From assembly GCA_020072805.1 (NCBI GenBank), contig JAIQGC010000035.1, positions 1-43,820 of the forward strand: DNA of 43,820 bases, in the 5' to 3' direction. This stretch comes from Terriglobia bacterium. Its GTDB lineage: Bacteria > Acidobacteriota > Terriglobia > Acidiferrales > UBA7541. Below are positions 14,990-21,796 of the stretch, one piece after another. Position numbers and translations under genes: made by a program. The notes under the pieces were generated by a model. It worked only from the letters and a program-made list of their open reading frames with translations, was not told where the DNA came from and ran no database searches. Position 1 is the first letter of the stretch, and each line of letters opens with the position of its first letter.

Positions 14990-16210
14990 ATGGGTGACGT
15001 GGAAGAGACGAAAATACAACCTCAGAGGTCTTTTACCATTTTTCGGGCTTCCCTGCTGATGCGCCTGTGTTTTATGGCTGGGGGGATACTGCTCTGCGTG
15101 GGGCTTGCTCCGCTGGGAAACCGGCTGCGGAGTGATCTGGCGTTGGGCGTGGCCATTACGGCGGTGGTTCTCCTGGCCGAAGCGGGCCTGGAGCGCAGCG
15201 GAGTTCGCGCGCGGATCAGCACGTTTGCAGGGGCGCTGGGCGGGCTGCTGGCGGCCTTGCTGTTTGCGCTGATCGTGACGCGGGCCGGAGGGAGCGAGCC
15301 GCTCAAATCGTTCCTGTCCTACATGGGGCTGTATGTTTTCGGCTACCTGGGGGTGGCCATGGGGCTGCGCGTCGGGCAGCAGTTCAAAGGAGGGGCGTTC
15401 GAGAACGAGCGCAGGGCCGAAGCGGCGGGTGGCGACGGGGCGGCCCAGGGAAAGCTGCTGGATACCAGCGTGCTCATCGACGGGCGGATCGCGGAGATCT
15501 GCGAAGCGCAATTTTTGGAAGGGGTGCTGATCGTGCCGCAGTTTGTGCTGCGCGAGCTGCAGATGGTGGCCGATTCGAGCGACGCGCTGAAGCGCCAGCG
15601 GGGGCGCCGCGGGCTGGAAGTCCTGCAGCGGATGCAGAAGATGGCCGGGGTGGAAGTGCGCGTGGTCGAGGAGGATGCGCCGGGCGCCAGGGACGTGGAC
15701 CAGAAGCTGCTGGAAGTGGCCAGCCGCCTGAAGGCCAAGCTGGTGACCAATGATTTCAACCTGAACAAAGTGGCCGCGGTGCGCGGCATTGCCGTGCTCA
15801 ACGTGAACCATCTGGCCAGTGCCCTGAAACCGGTCGTGCTGCCGGGAGAGCCCATGCACGTCTTCATTCTGCGGGAAGGCAAGGAGCAAAACCAGGGAGT
15901 GGCCTATCTGGACGACGGCACGATGGTGGTGGTGGATGGGGCGCGGCGGTTCATCAACAAGGCCGTGGACATCAACGTCACTTCGGTGCATCAGACGCCG
16001 GTGGGAAAAATGATTTTTGGGCGGCTGGATGAGCGCGGAGAAGCTGCCTTGCCGCTCTCGCGGGGCGCGGCGGCCGCTACGGGCCCCGGAGTGCTCCCCA
16101 GCCCAAGCCCCAACGCTGGGGGCGGGACCTCCCATTTTCCCGATGGACCCACGGGCGGGCCTGCGGCGAAGCGCCCGACCTTTTCCGACCCGGACTCCGA
16201 AACCCGCTAA
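14990..16210 (+). CDS. Membrane-anchored PIN/TRAM domain protein (YacL family)
   Basis: A 406-residue protein. Four hydrophobic segments occupy about residues 20-130 (LMRLCFMAGGILLCVGLAPL, DLALGVAITAVVLLAEAGL, AGALGGLLAALLFALIV, SYMGLYVFGYLGVAMGL). A PIN nuclease domain follows at about 150-275 with the acidic residues of the active site in LLDTSVLIDGRI, RDVDQKLLEV and LVTNDFNLNKV. A TRAM domain (about 280-345: GKEQNQGVAYLDDGTMVVVDGARRFINK) should bind RNA. The family is membrane-bound with unclear targets. The last 60 residues are Pro/Gly/Ala-rich and unconserved. It is placed between alr and the isoprenoid genes and has its own promoter region. Confidence 0.9.
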   Translation: MGDVEETKIQPQRSFTIFRASLLMRLCFMAGGILLCVGLAPLGNRLRSDLALGVAITAVVLLAEAGLERSGVRARISTFAGALGGLLAALLFALIVTRAGGSEPLKSFLSYMGLYVFGYLGVAMGLRVGQQFKGGAFENERRAEAAGGDGAAQGKLLDTSVLIDGRIAEICEAQFLEGVLIVPQFVLRELQMVADSSDALKRQRGRRGLEVLQRMQKMAGVEVRVVEEDAPGARDVDQKLLEVASRLKAKLVTNDFNLNKVAAVRGIAVLNVNHLASALKPVVLPGEPMHVFILREGKEQNQGVAYLDDGTMVVVDGARRFINKAVDINVTSVHQTPVGKMIFGRLDERGEAALPLSRGAAAATGPGVLPSPSPNAGGGTSHFPDGPTGGPAAKRPTFSDPDSETR

Positions 16211-16228
16211 GAAGGCCTGAGCAAGGGA

Positions 16229-16255
16229 GGGCGCGACCCGGCCGGGGTAGCGCCC
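16229..16255 (+). other. GC-rich hairpin after the PIN/TRAM gene
   Basis: GGGCGC (16229-16234) / GCGCCC (16250-16255) encloses a smaller palindrome CCCGGCCGGG. There is no U-run after it, so it may be an RNA stabiliser or a weak terminator rather than a classical one. Confidence 0.35.
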
Positions 16256-16293
16256 TGATCACTTCCGATTCGCGCCTCGCTCCCGATTTGATG

Positions 16294-16299
16294 TAAACT
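16294..16299 (+). promoter_or_regulatory. ispD -10 element (TAAACT)
   Basis: TAAACT, 27 nt before the ispD ATG, preceded by TTCGCG (16269-16274) at 19-nt spacing. This is the same arrangement as before alr and is part of the TANACT series in this window. Confidence 0.4.
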
Positions 16300-16326
16300 C
16301 TTTTCTCCCAGAGGCTTGGGGGTCCT

Positions 16327-16988
16327 ATGAAACGTATTGCCGCCATTTTGCCCGCTGCCGGTCTCGGCACCCGTATGGGCGCCGATAAGCCGAAGCAGTT
16401 CCTGGAACTGGAGGGAGTGCCCATTGTGGTGCACACGCTCCGACGCATCGCCTCATGCCCGGCGATCACGGATATCTACGTGGCCACGCGGGGCGACGAA
16501 GTGGCCTGGCTCGAGGAGCAGATCCAGGGCGAGAAATTTCCGCAGAAGGTGCGGGTGGTGCGCGGGGGAGACACGCGGCAGGATTCCGTGGGGCAGGCGC
16601 TGCGCGAGGTACCCGCGGACACGGAGCTGATACTGGTGCATGACGCGGTGCGGCCGTTCGTCACGCGCGAGCAGATCGAACGCGTGATCGAAGAGGCCCG
16701 GCGCTGCCAGGCGGCCATCCTGGGCATTCCGGCGATGGACACGATCAAGGAAGTGAAGCGGGCCAGCCTGCCGGAGGATGTGGCGCTGATTACCGCGACG
16801 GTCCCGCGCGAGCTTGTGGTGCTGGCGCAGACCCCGCAAGTGTTCCAAGCGGCGCTCTTCCGCGAAGCCTTCGCCCGCGGCACGATGTACACGTGGTGCA
16901 GGGCTCCGAGCGCAACATCAAGATCACCCGCCCCGCGGACATGGACCTGGCGCGCTTCTACCTGGAACTGGAGCGGCGCGGAGCATGA
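16327..16988 (+). pseudogene. ispD: IspD (CDP-ME synthase) with internal deletion and frameshift
   Basis: IspD joins MEP and CTP, the third MEP-pathway step. The first 185 codons are intact: AAILPAAGLGTRMGADKPKQF (CTP-binding loop), RGGDTRQDSVGQAL near 80, VHDAVRPFV near 105, and TPQVFQAALFREAFARG near 172-188. The frame then fails. From about 16888 another frame continues the protein correctly (VHVVQGSERN, KITRPADMDLARFYLELERR) and stops at 16986-16988. Between the two parts about 20 residues that normally hold the TDEAS motif are missing. The phase change requires a loss of 3n+1 bases (for example 58, 61 or 64) near 16878-16892. The TGA overlaps the ispF ATG. An assembly error is likely, because the pathway is normally essential. 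Confidence 0.85.
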
Positions 16989-17464
16989 GCGTGCGCTGCG
17001 GCATCGGCTACGATTTGCACCGCCTGGCGGAAGGGCGCCCGCTGGTGATCGGCGGCCTCGTGGTGCCTTTTGAAAAAGGCCCGGTGGGCCATTCCGACGG
17101 AGACGTGCTGGCGCATGCCATCTGCGACGCGCTGATGGGAGCGGCGGGCGCGGGCGACATCGGCACGCATTTTCCGGACAGCGACCCCAGGTGGAAGGGC
17201 GCGGCCAGCCTGCAATTTCTGGAGCACGCGCGGAAGCTGCTGGATGAGCGCAAACTCGCGATCGAACACATTGACGCGGTGGTGATCCTGGAGCGGCCCA
17301 AGCTGGGGCCGCATTTTCCGAAAATGCGCGAGCTGCTGGCGCGGGCGCTGGGCGTGCCCGCCGAGCGCGTGCACCTGAAGGCCAAGACCAACGAAGGCGT
17401 GGACGCGGTGGGGCGTGGCGAGGCCATTGCCGCCCACGCGGTCGCCACGCTCTCCTCCCGCTGA
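16985..17464 (+). CDS. ispF: 2-C-methyl-D-erythritol 2,4-cyclodiphosphate synthase IspF
   Basis: Cyclises CDP-ME-2-phosphate in the MEP pathway as a zinc-dependent trimer. The start at 16985 overlaps the ispD stop (ATGA), showing translational coupling; this gives 159 residues, the usual length. Zinc ligands Asp10, His12 (GYDLHRL) and His44 (GHSDGDVLAHAICDAL) are present. DIGTHFPDSDPRWKGA follows near 60, and the C-terminal KAKTNEGVDAVGRGEAIAAHAVATL holds the cytidine-binding Thr and the Glu. The gene looks intact although ispD just upstream is broken. Confidence 0.96.
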   Translation: MSVRCGIGYDLHRLAEGRPLVIGGLVVPFEKGPVGHSDGDVLAHAICDALMGAAGAGDIGTHFPDSDPRWKGAASLQFLEHARKLLDERKLAIEHIDAVVILERPKLGPHFPKMRELLARALGVPAERVHLKAKTNEGVDAVGRGEAIAAHAVATLSSR

Positions 17465-17478
17465 ACGAGAACCTCGCC

Positions 17479-18030
17479 ATGCCACCTGAAGAGACCTCCG
17501 AGGCTCACGACGCCCCGCGCAACAATCCCTTTACCGCCGCCGACGTGGCCGCGATTCTGCTCGAACACGGCTGGCGGGCCGAGGAATGTTCGGAAGCGCA
17601 GCAGGCCTGGTGCGAGAGGGCGGCGGCGATGCTGGGGAGGCATCCGGCGGAGCGCGCAGGGCTGGCCGAACTGCTGGGGCTGATTTTTCACTACGACGCG
17701 CGCGAACTGCTGAGCCAGGTGGAAAATCATGCGGTGCTGGCGCACTACGGGGCGCGCGAGGTGATCCGCGAGCTGGCGTTGTTGCTGCTCGATGGGCAAT
17801 CTCTTGATTCGGACCGGCTTAAAACGGTGATTACCGCGCTGAAAGAAGGTTTACAGTTGCGCGGCCGCGATCTGTTTTATCCGCTGCGTCTGGCGCTGGC
17901 CGGGCGGATTGGCGATGGCGAGCTGGACCGGGTGATCCTGCTGCTCGATAGCGGAGCCGCGGCGGGATTTGCGGGCACAATCAAGCGGGCATCCGAGCGC
18001 ATCCTGGAATTCTGCGCGGCGCTGGACTGA
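17479..18030 (+). CDS. Free-standing protein resembling the GluRS C-terminal (anticodon-binding) domain
   Basis: An all-helical 183-residue protein. The section about 120-180 (ALKEGLQLRGRDLFYPLRLALAGRIGDGELDRVILLLDSGA) resembles the last helical domain of glutamyl/glutaminyl-tRNA synthetases, where the pattern is KGKxLFxPLRxALTGxxxGPEL. The N-terminal part (FTAADVAAILLEHGWRAEECSEAQQAWCERAAAML) has no HIGH or KMSKS motif, so there is no catalytic core. It starts 14 nt after ispF and is followed by rlmB, a tRNA/rRNA setting. It may help a synthetase or bind RNA; the function is inferred only from this similarity. Confidence 0.55.
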   Translation: MPPEETSEAHDAPRNNPFTAADVAAILLEHGWRAEECSEAQQAWCERAAAMLGRHPAERAGLAELLGLIFHYDARELLSQVENHAVLAHYGAREVIRELALLLLDGQSLDSDRLKTVITALKEGLQLRGRDLFYPLRLALAGRIGDGELDRVILLLDSGAAAGFAGTIKRASERILEFCAALD

Positions 18031-18063
18031 AGCCCGCGCGCCGGGGATGCGGATGCGCCCGGC

Positions 18064-18092
18064 TTTCAACTCTCCACGGTCGGCGGTAGACT
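18064..18092 (+). promoter_or_regulatory. rlmB promoter, probably leaderless
   Basis: TTTCAA (18064-18069), 17-nt spacer, TAGACT (18087-18092), only 9 nt before the rlmB ATG. No Shine-Dalgarno is present, consistent with a leaderless message. Confidence 0.45.
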
Positions 18093-18101
18093 GGTACCTC
18101 C

Positions 18102-18848
18102 ATGGACAAACTCACAGGAATTAATGCGGTGCGCGAGGCCCTCGAAGCCGGGCGGGCCATTGACCGGATCGTGATCGCCAAGGGGCGGCAGGATACGCGC
18201 GTGGAAAAAATCGTGCAACTGGCGCGCGAGCGGGATGTTCCGGTGCGCTTTGAAGACCGCGGGCAGCTGGACCGCCTGGCTTCGACGCAGGACCACCACG
18301 GCGTGGTGGCGCTGGTGGCTGCGCGGGCCACCGTGACGTTCGAGGACGTGATGGCCAAGGCCGCCGCGGACACCGCGCGCAAGGGGCTGCTGGTGCTTCT
18401 CGATGGCGTCGAGGACCCCCACAATCTGGGGGCGATCATCCGCACCACGCTGGCCACCGGCGCGCACGGCGTGGTGGTGCCGGAGCGGCGTGCGGCGGGG
18501 CTGACGGACACGGTGGCGCGGGCTTCGGCGGGCGCGCTCGAGCACCTGTCGGTCGCGCGGGTGAAAAATCTGGTGCGCGCGATGGAAGAGATGAAAGAGG
18601 CGGGGTACTGGCTGGTGGGACTCGACGAGCACGCGGAGAAGAGCTACACCGAGGCCGACTATACTTCGCCGGTGGGCATTGTGCTGGGGGGCGAAGGCAA
18701 GGGGCTGCACGAACTGACGCGCAAGCGCTGCGACTTCCTGGTTTCCTTGCCGACCACCGGGCCGATCCGCTCGCTAAATGTTTCCGTGGCCGCGGGCGTG
18801 GTGCTTTTTGAAGCGCTGCGGCAGCGGCGGGGCAAGGCAAATTCGTAG
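18102..18848 (+). CDS. rlmB: 23S rRNA 2'-O-ribose methyltransferase, TrmH/RlmB family
   Basis: A 248-residue SPOUT-fold enzyme, most like the one that methylates G2251 of 23S rRNA. The N-terminal substrate-binding domain (about 1-80, GINAVREALEAGRAIDRIVIAKG... LDRLASTQDHHGVVALV) is followed by the knotted SAM domain. The latter shows LVLLDGVEDPHNLGAIIRT near 95-113, GIVLGGEGKGLHELTRKRCDFLVSLP near 190-215 and the motif 3 section IRSLNVSVAAGVVLFEAL. The last GEGKGL and SLNVS motifs hold the SAM loop and catalytic Asn/Ser. A strong terminator follows. Confidence 0.92.
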   Translation: MDKLTGINAVREALEAGRAIDRIVIAKGRQDTRVEKIVQLARERDVPVRFEDRGQLDRLASTQDHHGVVALVAARATVTFEDVMAKAAADTARKGLLVLLDGVEDPHNLGAIIRTTLATGAHGVVVPERRAAGLTDTVARASAGALEHLSVARVKNLVRAMEEMKEAGYWLVGLDEHAEKSYTEADYTSPVGIVLGGEGKGLHELTRKRCDFLVSLPTTGPIRSLNVSVAAGVVLFEALRQRRGKANS

Positions 18849-18873
18849 CAAAAGCGAAAGCGCTCAACAAAAA

Positions 18874-18906
18874 AGTGCAAACGCCCGATGGCGTTTGCGC
18901 TTTTTC
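18874..18906 (+). terminator. Bidirectional terminator between rlmB and apt
   Basis: AGTGCAAACGCC (18874-18885) / GGCGTTTGCGCT (18890-18901) form a 12-bp stem (one G-U) with a CGAT loop. It is flanked by an A-run before and a T-run after, so it can serve both rlmB (+) and apt (-). Confidence 0.85.
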
Positions 18907-18961
18907 CTTTCAACTTTTAACTGTCAACTTTCAACTCTCTCCCACAACCAAAACGCACTTC

Positions 18962-19483
18962 CTACTTGTCATACTGAATCATCGTAAAAATATCGAGCCC
19001 GTCGAGTTTCTTCCTGCCGCTCAGGAAAGTCAGTTCGACGGCGAAGGCCGCTCCATCCACCACGCCACCCAGCTTGCGGATAAGCTGCACGGCGGCCGCG
19101 GCGGTGCCGCCAGTGGCCAGCAGGTCGTCGCAGAGCAGGACTTTCTGGCCCTTCTGCACGGCGTCTTCGTGAATTTCCAGCGTGTCCGTGCCGTACTCGA
19201 GGGCGTAGGAGACGCTGGCGGTCTTGGCGGGCAGCTTCTTGGGCTTGCGCACGGGGACGAAGCCGGCGCCCAGGCGGTAGGCCAGCGCGGGAGCGAAGAT
19301 AAAGCCGCGGGCTTCGATGCCGGCGACCAGATCAATGTGGTGATCCTTGTAGTGGTCGCACAGGCGGTCAATCAGGGCGTGAAAACCCTTCTTGTCCTTG
19401 AGCAGGGTGGTCACGTCGTAGAAGAGAATTCCCGGTTTGGGATAGTCAGGGATTTCCCGGATCAGCTTTTTCAGCTCATTCAT
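18962..19483 (-). CDS. apt: Adenine phosphoribosyltransferase
   Basis: Salvages adenine to AMP using PRPP. The 173-residue length matches the family. Seen: [23 protein letters not shown] (N-terminal motif), [35 protein letters not shown] near 50-85, and the PRPP loop [21 protein letters not shown] near 115-135. AGGAG precedes the ATG. It lies 12 nt downstream of acyP and is probably cotranscribed with it. It consumes the product of prs, which is elsewhere in the window. Confidence 0.96.
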   Translation of the reverse strand: MNELKKLIREIPDYPKPGILFYDVTTLLKDKKGFHALIDRLCDHYKDHHIDLVAGIEARGFIFAPALAYRLGAGFVPVRKPKKLPAKTASVSYALEYGTDTLEIHEDAVQKGQKVLLCDDLLATGGTAAAAVQLIRKLGGVVDGAAFAVELTFLSGRKKLDGLDIFTMIQYDK

Positions 19484-19495
19484 GCAGTGCTCTCC

Positions 19496-19789
19496 TCAGG
19501 AGTTCGTGAGAATTGAGAACGTTTTATCGTACCGCATTTCCGGGCTGGCGTGCTCCTCGATCACGGTGGTGACCTGAGATCCCAGCGGGCCCTTCTTGAG
19601 GGCCGCGGAAAAGGCCGCCAGTTGCTCGGGAGCGCCCACGGCGTAGGCCTCGACGCGGCCATCCTCGAGATTGCGGACATAGCCGGCCAGTTCCAGCTTT
19701 TGCGCGGCCCGCTGCGCGTAGTAGCGATAGCCCACGCCCTGCACGATTCCGGAAATGAAGTAGCGCCGCGGTTGTCTGGATGTGGACAC
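19496..19789 (-). CDS. acyP: Acylphosphatase
   Basis: A 97-residue enzyme hydrolysing carboxyl-phosphate bonds. The catalytic Arg is in SGIVQGVGYRYYAQRAA near residues 14-30 and the catalytic Asn in GYVRNLEDGRVEAYAVG near 40. GTG 19789 is the only start close to the conserved region. A TAAACT -10-like hexamer lies 26 nt upstream (19816-19821 on the plus strand). First gene of an acyP-apt pair. Confidence 0.93.
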   Translation of the reverse strand: MSTSRQPRRYFISGIVQGVGYRYYAQRAAQKLELAGYVRNLEDGRVEAYAVGAPEQLAAFSAALKKGPLGSQVTTVIEEHASPEMRYDKTFSILTNS

Positions 19790-19935
19790 AATTATCTTTG
19801 CCTGCCTCGCATCCGAGTTTAACAGATGCGCGTGGGCGGGCGCGCGAGCCGGAGGCGCAAAGGTTCACGGGTGGCCGCGAAAGGGTAGTACACTGAGCGG
19901 AAACGCGGAGGGTTCGGGCCGCATCTAAGATTTTG

Positions 19936-20835
19936 ATGAAAATACACGACCAGAAGACTTTCTTTTTCACCGGCGTTCGCGCGGCGCTCGGGCTTGCTCT
20001 TTTTTCCGGCTTTTTGAGCGGCGCGGTTCCTCTGCGCGCGCAAGACTCCCGCCCCGGTCCCATGGCTCCCCCTCCCGCGGACAAGGCCGTCCGCCGCGTG
20101 GGCAATGCGGTGGACCCGGACGTTCCCCTGCCGGCGGCCCCCGAGGAGATCATCCGGAAGTTCACGGAGAAGGAAGAGCGTTACGTCGAGGCGCGCACCC
20201 ATTTCTGGTATCGCAAGACGCTGCGCCTGCAGGAGTTCGGCGGCGACGGCAAGCCCGCGGGGCAGATCGAGATCACCACGGAGCCGGCCATCACCGCGGA
20301 CGGAAAAGCCTACAGCAGGATCGTGGGGCAGCCGGTTTCCACGCTGAAAAGCCTGCGGCTCGAGCCGGAAGACCTGGAATCGCTGGCGCTGATCATGGCC
20401 TATCCGGTGACCGCCAGCCTGCGCGCGAAATACGATCTGCGCTACGCCGGCAAGGAGCAGCTCGACGAAATCAGCTGCTACGTTTTTCAGGTGCATCCGA
20501 AAGCGGTCGAACGCGGGCGGCCGTATTTCGATGGAATCCTGTGGGTGGACGATAAATATCTGGAAGTGGTGAAGACCTACGGGAAGTGGGTGACGGACCT
20601 GGGGCCGGTGCATTCGCCGACGCTGCCCTTCACCATGTTTGAAACGTACCGCGAAAATGTGGAAGGGAAGTACTGGTTTCCGAACTACGCCAGCTCCGAC
20701 GATACCCTGCATTTTAAGTCCGGTGACATGCCCGTCCGCCTGACCATCAAGTGGACCGCCTACAAGCGCATCTCACCCCCCGCTCCGGAGAAGCCCGCGG
20801 CTCCGCCCGCGGCGCCCGCCAAACCCAAGCCGTGA
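19936..20835 (+). CDS. Secreted protein with LolA-like (outer-membrane lipoprotein-sorting) fold
   Basis: A 299-residue protein with a signal peptide (about residues 9-36, FFFTGVRAALGLALFSGFLSGAVPLRA, then QDS). After a Pro-rich linker come beta-rich sections, EERYVEARTHFWYRKTLRLQEF, YDLRYAGKEQLDEISCYVFQVHP, PYFDGILWVDDKYLEVVKTYGKWV and KYWFPNYASSDDTLHF. They resemble the half-barrel of LolA/LolB-type proteins common in Acidobacteriota. The C terminus is a Pro/Ala/Lys tail. ATG 19936 is preferred to the adjacent TTG 19933. A TTCACG-N19-TACACT promoter-like motif ends 41 nt upstream. Ligand unknown. Confidence 0.6.
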   Translation: MKIHDQKTFFFTGVRAALGLALFSGFLSGAVPLRAQDSRPGPMAPPPADKAVRRVGNAVDPDVPLPAAPEEIIRKFTEKEERYVEARTHFWYRKTLRLQEFGGDGKPAGQIEITTEPAITADGKAYSRIVGQPVSTLKSLRLEPEDLESLALIMAYPVTASLRAKYDLRYAGKEQLDEISCYVFQVHPKAVERGRPYFDGILWVDDKYLEVVKTYGKWVTDLGPVHSPTLPFTMFETYRENVEGKYWFPNYASSDDTLHFKSGDMPVRLTIKWTAYKRISPPAPEKPAAPPAAPAKPKP

Positions 20836-20870
20836 TGCTCTAACCGGTTGCGGAACACTAAGACAAAGCG

Positions 20871-20985
20871 GTCATCCTGAGGCCCCGATGTTTTTTATCG
20901 GAGCCGAAGGATCTCAACTGTAAGTTTCAGTGAAACGAGAAGTTGAGATTCTTCACCCATCCTCATCGGATGGGTTCAGAATGAC
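20871..20985. repeat. Dispersed inverted-repeat element, full multi-hairpin copy
   Basis: Nested inverted repeats: an outer stem GTCATCCTGA (20871-20880) / TCAGAATGAC (20976-20985), hairpin CCGAT/ATCGG around T6 (20885-20901), an inner stem GAAGGATCTCAACT (20906-20919) / AGTTGAGATTCTTC (20941-20954) capped by palindrome GTTTCA-G-TGAAAC (20924-20936), and hairpin CCCATCC/GGATGGG (20956-20974). Read as RNA it forms a cloverleaf-like multi-branch. Shorter copies are at 2281 and 37907. It resembles a MITE or REP-type element. Confidence 0.75.
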
Positions 20986-21009
20986 AAGTTTCTTTTGTTT
21001 GGCAGCTTG

Positions 21010-21663
21010 TCAGGCGAACTCGCGCAGGGCTTGCGGCAGGCGCGCGAGATTTTCCAACAGGAGGTCCGGCCGCGCGGCGCGCAGGCGCATTTCGGTGGGA
21101 AAAGGTCCCAGCACGCCGATGGCGCGGACGCCGGCGCGGCGGGCCATTTGCAGGTCTTCGGGCGAATCGCCCACGTAAACACAGAAACTGGGATCGAGGC
21201 GCATCCTGCGCAGAGCGAGCTGCAGCGGGGCGGGATGCGGCTTGCGCTGTGGCGTGTCCCCGCCGCAGACCCGCGCGCCAAAGAGGGTGGTGAGGCGGAA
21301 CTCGCGCAGTTGCCGCGTGACGCGCGAGCGGTCGCCGCTGGTCACGAGGCCGAGCCGGTGCCGGCGGCCCAGCGCGGCAAGGACGCGGCGCACTCCGGTG
21401 ATGAGCCGGGGCTTGTGGTGGGCGTAGTGCTCGCGCCAGGTGCGGTCGGCTTCGTCCCAATGCCTGCGCGGCAGCCCCGCGGCGCGATAGACGCTGTACC
21501 AGTCCGGCGAATAGTGCTCGGTCAATTCGGCAATGCCCCAGTCAATCCCCATCTTCCGGAACAGCGCCAGGTAAGCCTGCGAATCGGCGTGGTAGGAGTC
21601 CAGCAGCGTCCCGTCCCAATCGAAGAGCACGGCGCGAATTTCGTTTCTTCCGTTTTTCTCCAT
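21010..21663 (-). CDS. HAD-superfamily phosphatase (phosphoglycolate phosphatase-like)
   Basis: A 217-residue HAD hydrolase. Motif I AVLFDWDGTLLDS (nucleophile Asp near residue 16 and acid Asp two on), the helical cap about 20-90, motif II LGLVTSGDRS (near 105), motif III Lys in PQRKPHPAPL (near 142) and motif IV YVGDSPEDLQMARRAG (near 165) are all present. The cap type and length fit the Gph/beta-phosphoglucomutase group, but the substrate cannot be told. A TACTCT hexamer 8 nt before the ATG (21672-21677 on the plus strand) suggests a leaderless message. Confidence 0.85.
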   Translation of the reverse strand: MEKNGRNEIRAVLFDWDGTLLDSYHADSQAYLALFRKMGIDWGIAELTEHYSPDWYSVYRAAGLPRRHWDEADRTWREHYAHHKPRLITGVRRVLAALGRRHRLGLVTSGDRSRVTRQLREFRLTTLFGARVCGGDTPQRKPHPAPLQLALRRMRLDPSFCVYVGDSPEDLQMARRAGVRAIGVLGPFPTEMRLRAARPDLLLENLARLPQALREFA

Positions 21664-21700
21664 CGCTTACAAGAGTAGCAGAGATTTTGGCTTGCGGGGC

Positions 21701-21736
21701 GCTTGCGGCCGCGGGCCGGGCAAGCTCGGCCCCTAC
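21701..21736. repeat. Degenerate GTAGGGGC/GCCCCTAC palindrome element
   Basis: GCTTGC (21701-21706) / GCAAGC (21720-21725) and GGGCCG / CGGCCC inverted repeats, ending CGGCCCCTAC. The right edge matches the arm of the perfect 30-bp palindrome at 39846-39875, while the left arm is eroded. Confidence 0.4.
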
Positions 21737-21739
21737 AAG

Positions 21740-21771
21740 AAAAAAAGGGGGCGCTGTGGCGCCCCCTTTTT
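21740..21771 (-). terminator. Terminator of the TonB receptor gene
   Basis: GGGGGCGC (21747-21754) / GCGCCCCC (21759-21766) with a TGTG loop, flanked by A7 on the left and T5 on the right. On the minus strand it is followed by a T-run directly after the receptor stop; it can act in both directions. Confidence 0.85.
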
Positions 21772-21796
21772 GGAAAATTCCCCTTGCGGGGGAGAG

